Source: Hygrophila difformis (taxonomy: Eukaryota; Streptophyta; Magnoliopsida; Lamiales; Acanthaceae). From it: a stretch of DNA of 64,000 nucleotides. Shown piece after piece: positions 59,276-64,000 of the stretch. Every line of letters begins with the position of its first letter. Within the stretch, counting starts at the first letter, position 1. The notes under the pieces are model-generated. The model ran no database searches, was not told where the DNA came from, and was given only the letters and a program-made list of their open reading frames with translations. Location: positions 19,025,248 to 19,089,247 of the forward strand of contig JAOANR010000004.1 of assembly GCA_030278955.1 (NCBI GenBank). Direction: 5' to 3'. A program made the translations under genes and the position numbers.

Positions 59276-59784
59276 TATTTTTTTTTTGTTAGCCCAAGAA
59301 CTATTTAGGCTTATATACTTAGCCCAATCCAAATTGAGATCGGACCAATTCATGACTTAGCATAGTTATTACAGAGCATGAAAAAAAAAAATGCGGAGGA
59401 GACAGTCAAGCATTTGGTAGTCAAAGCAAGGGGGTTTGAAGTGGGAAGTGCATTGTGTTGGTTGCTAGGGGCTTGCCCATGCCAATAATATTGAAATTAA
59501 GCGGTGTGATTCTAGATCTCTCAAATCAAATCTCAAAGAGCCGCACTTTATTTTCTTTTACGATCGATCCGAATGAAGAGGGGATCTGAATCACCAAGGC
59601 ATGTAGGTCGAACCAAGGAAGACATAAAGATCCGACTGAGGCATCTCATTCGAATCCATGATGCCATTTGGATCGCAACGGTGAGATTTGAATCTTTTCA
59701 AAAGTTGTGAATCCATACAGTTTAAGATGCAAAATTTGACCCTTTTGATCAGATTATTGGCACCAAGAAACCCTACTCCTATAA
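59276..59784. other. Unassigned spacer
   Basis: No gene recognised. The open frame 59591-59848 (minus) has no recognisable motif and overlaps the following MITE. Confidence 0.45.
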
Positions 59785-59955
59785 GCGGGTGTTTGGTGAT
59801 GGCGATATGAAATATATTTTTTTGATTATTGCATTTTGAAAACGCCAAATAATCAGGTTTGCATCACAATTTTTGAGCGGCTAAACAGATTATTTGCGTT
59901 TTGAAAACGCAATAATAAGATAATCCATTTTCTTGCAGCTCATCCAAACTCCCTC
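59785..59955. mobile_element. Tourist-like MITE with TAA target duplication
   Basis: Starts GCGGGTGTTTGGTGATG and ends CATCCAAACTCCCTC (inverted repeats), flanked by TAA (59782-59784 and 59956-59958), as in PIF/Harbinger-derived MITEs. Internal copies of GCGTTTTGAAAACGC-type palindromes (59834-59848, 59897-59911). 171 bp. Confidence 0.68.
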
Positions 59956-59973
59956 TAAATACCTGATGGAAGC

Positions 59974-60615
59974 TGTTGTGACCACCCAAGTTGATGGGCT
60001 AGGAAGGGGCCAAATAGTTGGGCCATGGAGAATAAAGCACTTTGGGCTAAGAATAAAAAGGGGAAAATATTTTGTGAAAGCCCAAGACCGAAGCCGAAGG
60101 AAGGGACGAAACGAGAATAGGTGACGAGTTCGGCCGAAGCCAGAGGAGGCAAAATCGGCCGAAGGGAAGTAACGCTGATCGGCTCGGGGAGACAATTATG
60201 GAGCGGTTATTGAGGTCCACCTCTCCATCTATAAATAAGGGGGGCAGGCACCAAAATCAGAGAGACCAATCCAATCCAAATTTCCTTTGTGTCAATTTAC
60301 TTCCTTGTATCTTTTATTGCTTTCCTTTACCAGCTTTCCTAGATTTTAGCCTAGTTTGTAGCGGTTACTTCCTCGAGTTTGCCGTTGCTTCTTAGCAACA
60401 GGTAGACTTCGACATTGTTTTCGGGATAATCAGCCATTGTTATCTTAACAACTGGTAGATTTCCCATCTTTTTTCTGTTTTTGCCATTGTATTGGATTCA
60501 AATTCAGTCTAGTTTGGAGCATTATTGAATTCGGACCCGTAATCGGTTTGATCCTTTTCTGATAGCCTTACTTGAGGAGAAAAAAGGTCCCTCGGCACAA
60601 ACCAGTTGCCAAACA
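59974..60615 (+). repeat. 5' LTR of a Tat/Ogre-like Gypsy element
   Basis: Starts TGTTGTGACCACCC and ends GTTGCCAAACA, directly before a primer-site-like sequence. TATA box CTATAAATAAGG near 60229 followed by a CT-rich start region. The second LTR is outside the window, so the left border is inferred from the TG start only. Confidence 0.6.
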
Positions 60616-60616
60616 G

Positions 60617-60634
60617 TGGCACGCCCAGTGGGAC
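60617..60634 (+). other. Primer binding site-like sequence, not tRNA-iMet
   Basis: TGGCACGCCCAGTGGGAC one base after the LTR end. It resembles the TGGCGCCC-type start sites of Tat-lineage elements, which use other tRNAs (family knowledge); the exact tRNA is not determined. Confidence 0.55.
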
Positions 60635-60644
60635 ACTTATTTGT

Positions 60645-62670
60645 AATGGCAGTTGATCCACATTCAATTCCGGCGATACAATACGCGACGAGAACTGATT
60701 TGCCCGCCCAATACACAAAGAACCGCTACGCCCAATCCAAGGGATTATCCCCCAGGATTCACAGATCTTGCGGATTTTAACGCTCAGGAGTTTCGACCTG
60801 ATGACCTGACCCTGCGGTTTCGCGATCATGTTCAGTTTATGGTTGAAGCGGACGGTTACCAATTCGGTTTGCCAAATTGGAGGGAAATATACTGGCAGCT
60901 ATGCCAGCAATGTTCAGAGCCAAACTAGCTTGGCAATATGTATCCGTTCGGAAGCTCAGAATCCACTGGCGGCGCAGAATCCACCTCCAGTGATTCCGCA
61001 ATCCACCACTTGTGCGCTCAAAATCCGCCGCACGTCCCACGTAATTACCCTCCAGCATGCCTATCGGCTGCCAGGAGAGCAGGGACCACGACCTTATGTC
61101 CCGCCGTAAGGCAGGTATGAGCAACAACTGTATCAGCCACAACCTCCACCATTTGTGCAACCACCTGCTCCAGTGGTGCAAAAACAATATCCACTACTTC
61201 AGCAGAATTAGCCGCAATTGGTAGATAAGGAGCTGATAGCAGAAATTATCCGAACACATTTTGGAAAATTTGATCAGTCAGGAGAATCGGCCGATGCATA
61301 GGAAGCCTTATCCTGATTACATAGATCAGTAGTATCCTCTACCTCGATGAGCCAAGGTTCTTGATTTTAACACATTTTCAGGCGAAGTCGGCAGATCAAC
61401 GATAGAGCATATCGGACGATTTACGCTCCGTGCACTAGAATAGCACAAAACGATTTTCATAAGTTGATTTTGTTCAACCTATCGCTTACTGGTCCAGCTT
61501 TCGAGTGGTATATTAATTTGCCACCAGGATCAGTCAACACCTGGGCAGAAATGGAGAGGTTATTGATGATCGATTTTATAATACTAGCCCTGAGGTGTCG
61601 GTAGTAGACTTAACCTCCACTAAGCAGAAGGTAGGAGAAAACGTTACTGAGTTTTTAGAAAGATTTTATGCGGTTAAAGCTCAGATGAAGACGATGTTAC
61701 CCGAGCATGAGTACCATTCAGATTTTGAAGTAGAATATGAAGTTTGCAATTAAGAATAGGTTGATGGTGACGAGGCCAAAGACCGTGGCCGAATTTAAAG
61801 GCCGAATCAATAAGAATGGAAACATATTTGGCAGAACAAGCGGCTATTAAGTCAAGCCGAAGTTAAAGCGGGAGGTCTCAACCCTTCCAATCAGCTGCGG
61901 TCCTTCGCAGAATCTTTGGATAGGTGTGAGAAATAGGTGACGAGTTCAATATAGATGATGTACCCACACCCCCTATCAGAAGTTGGCAAGGGCTGAACTA
62001 GAAATTAAAAAGCCTATGATATGTCCAGCCCTTGGGCCAGTAAGACGGAAGGAGAAAGAAGGCGAAGCCAAGGGAGCTTCTCAAAGATTCTGTACGTTCG
62101 ATTTATCTCAGATGGACGATATCTTTGATTATTGTCTAAAGAAAGGACTTTTTGAGTTTAAAGGGAATCATCCGCAGCCGACTAAGGAACAGATGGATGC
62201 TGGGGTGGTGTAGATTTCACACCGCCGCAACCTAAACTACTGCAGTCTGCGGACATTTCAAGGAAAGCATGGTGCAAAAGCATATAGATGATGGGAAATT
62301 GAAGTTCTCTGATAGATTAATGGCTATTGATAAAAACCTATTCCCAGTTGCTAATATGGTTATGGTACATCCAGACCAGAAGAAGCCTATACACGAGTCG
62401 GCTGGGAAATCAGCCATCGACGAGCAAAGAGGTCCGTGCGACGATCGGCTAGGAGAGAGCAACCATCAGATCAAAAGAAGATAGGGGTATGGAAAAGACT
62501 GGGGTTCGGGCCAGAAGGGAAAAATAGGAAGGTGTCGGATGTTTTTGACCGATTGGGCCACTATGAAGTTAAAAAGTGGATCAAGCAGACGAGAGATGAC
62601 AAAGGTCGGAAGGATGGAGGAAAGGAGGAAGCCGACTCTGAAGATAATCACCAATGGTTGGGATCGTAGA
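60645..62670 (+). pseudogene. Gag region of Tat/Ogre-like Gypsy, decayed
   Basis: Start MAVDPHSIPAIQYATRTDL at 60645, then frame changes. The gag core is visible near 61480-61720: FNLSLTGPAFEWYINLPPGS, VNTWAEMERLLMIDF, VGENVTEFLERFYAVKAQMK. Downstream come CTFDLSQMDDIFDYCLKKGL (near 62090) and HIDDGKLKFSDRLMAIDKNL (near 62281), the conserved region of this lineage. Many stops and shifts, so not functional. Confidence 0.75.
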
Positions 62671-63539
62671 TGAAAGTTAACAGCTGACAGGAAGACTGGG
62701 AAGAGAGTGAATACCATATTACAGTCCCTGAGGCGGCTTTTATCTCCGGCGATGAAAAGGCTAAGAGACCACCTGCTATACCCAGGTTGGTCAATGGGTT
62801 TGCAGAATTTCCAAAAGAAGGGGGTATTTTCGGCCAACACTGATTTGAGACTTAGAGCCAAAGTGGAAGTGATGGTTCAACCCCCAAAGGGAAGGGATCA
62901 ATACTCGTACATATAAAAGGAGAATGAGCGGCGGAAAAGCCATCAAAGGGGAAGGGAATATGAAATGATGCACATGGAGGAAGATTTCCCGAATGAAAGG
63001 CACTAGCTTCCGAGAGTAGAATATTTCGGCTCATGCCAAGTCAGTTGAAGGCAAGAAGCAGAAGGAAGATAAGGGGGGAAAACAACGAAGATCGACTGAA
63101 ACATAAAACCTGAGTTCTGCCGAAACTGAAAGAAGTCCAGAGTGAACGATGATATTCGGCGAAGTAGAAGAATAATGGAAACCTAGACCAGTCCGCACAA
63201 GGGAATGGGAAACCAAAAACATCCATTGTCCCGACACTAAAAACTCTTTCGATTGGTCAATTCATATTTGACTTCGGGATCCAGTGTTGGTATGGTAGGC
63301 ATCACAGCAGCAAACCAATGAGTGATTATTGGTTTGACATAGAACCTGCAGGTGTGTATGTCTGTCAGAAAGGAAGGAGAATATTTTCGGTGAGGAGGAA
63401 CCTGTAGTCGATTTCCGCTTCGCCAAGATGGAAGCAATTCGGCCAGGAGCCGGAATTGAGAAAAGTCAGGAATAAGGTACAAGGTGTTCATCCTAGATGC
63501 TCAGCGAAGCACTATTTTGCCTCCCACTTCAAAGATGTC
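62671..63539 (+). other. Gag-protease linker of the same element
   Basis: Purine-rich sequence with many GAAGG/AGAAGG motifs; no domain recognised. Open frames on the minus strand here are shadows of the purine-rich plus strand. Confidence 0.5.
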
Positions 63540-64000
63540 TCAACATGTGATACCCTTATATGTGAAGGACTGGGTTAATGGAAGGCCACTAAGAAGAATT
63601 TTTGTGGATGGAGGGGGGCAACAGTAAACATAATGCCGTTGACTACTTTGGCCAAAATTGGCCGAACAAGACAGGATTTGCTACCCACTCGAATGAAAGT
63701 GTTCAGTTTTCATGGGAGCCCAGACGGCGGCAGAAGGATGTATAGTGGGAGATGTCACAATTGGAACGATCTCAATTCCGACTATGTTTTTTTGTAGTTG
63801 ATGTTGATGTCGCGTATGCGGCTTTACTAGGCCGATGCTGGATACACACCGCTAGGTGTTTTTCATCAACCTTGCACCAGAAGCTATGGTTCTGGAAGAA
63901 TGATGGTTCAGTAGAGGGCGTAGACGGAGATCAGACCTCCATTCCCAGTCAGTTCAGTTTGGACGAATTGAAGCTGGTAATATATGAGAAACCCATACAA
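63540..64000 (+). pseudogene. Aspartic protease region of the Tat/Ogre-like Gypsy, continues beyond window
   Basis: Pieces in changing frames: IFVDGG (active-site region, with DGG in place of DSG/DTG, known in this lineage), VNIMPLTTLAKIGRTRQDLL, FFVVDVDVAYAALLGRCWIH, SSTLHQKLWFWKNDGSVEGV. The protein would go on to RT beyond base 64000. Confidence 0.75.

Noticed and set aside
1..64000. CRISPR arrays, bacterial operons or a defence system
   Set aside because: No regularly spaced direct repeats of that kind and no bacterial-type gene clusters; the sequence is plant nuclear DNA.

Overview
The window is nuclear DNA of a flowering plant, probably a eudicot; I cannot name the species. The evidence is GT-AG introns in the genes, a plant-type two-LIM protein (WLIM1), a plant sugar-phosphate/nucleotide-sugar translocator, and plant-typical transposons (chromovirus Ty3/Gypsy with tRNA-iMet primer sites, Ty1/Copia, MULE/FAR1-like, PIF/Harbinger, hAT, Stowaway and Tourist MITEs). 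Only three host genes are convincing. All three gene models below keep an open frame across every splice junction.

Layout. (1) 1-9581: a decayed Tekay/Del-type chromovirus (E1) on the minus strand. Its left LTR runs off the window and its right LTR is truncated. (2) 9582-12877: a MULE (FAR1/SWIM-type) transposase pseudogene on the minus strand, invaded by E1 at its C-terminal end and by a solo LTR (10218-10906, perfect TATAA target duplication). (3) 13910-19896: an intact 8-exon minus-strand gene for a Tti2-family (TTT complex) protein of 444 aa. Its largest intron carries a 1.3-kb inverted-repeat (fold-back) element. (4) 20903-21312: a non-LTR retrotransposon RNase H fragment. (5) 21560-35258: an old PIF/Harbinger element (transposase plus Myb/SANT-like ORF, minus strand). 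Its transposase is split in two by a complete 11.1-kb Tekay-type chromovirus (E2, 22086-33194) with two very similar LTRs of about 2.6 kb. (6) 35803-41651: a badly decayed plus-strand Ty3/Gypsy relic with a 3' LTR remnant ending at a hAT MITE (41652-42189). (7) 42550-48826: a complete but mutated minus-strand Ty1/Copia element with 870-bp LTRs. (8) 49026-49260: a Stowaway MITE just upstream of the WLIM1 gene (49944-51886, plus strand, 5 coding exons, 188 aa). (9) 53915-56152: a 4-exon minus-strand translocator gene (311 aa). (10) 56634-59955: a cluster of small elements (hAT-like element, tandem duplication with two MITE insertions, SINE-like sequence, Tourist-like MITE). (11) 59974-64000: the 5' half of a decayed Tat/Ogre-like Ty3/Gypsy element on the plus strand, running off the window.

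How it works together. The three host genes have unrelated house-keeping roles: maturation of PIK-related kinases, actin bundling or transcription, and Golgi/ER sugar-nucleotide or phosphate exchange. I see no operon-like or cluster logic. The rest is a nested transposon landscape in which the order of insertions can be read directly (MULE and Harbinger first; solo LTR, E1 and E2 later). The least expected structures are a conserved small coiled-coil ORF between primer site and gag in both chromoviruses, the large fold-back in the Tti2 intron, and a 30-bp perfect-looking hairpin in the MULE intron. I did not find a convincing new host-defence or metabolic system.
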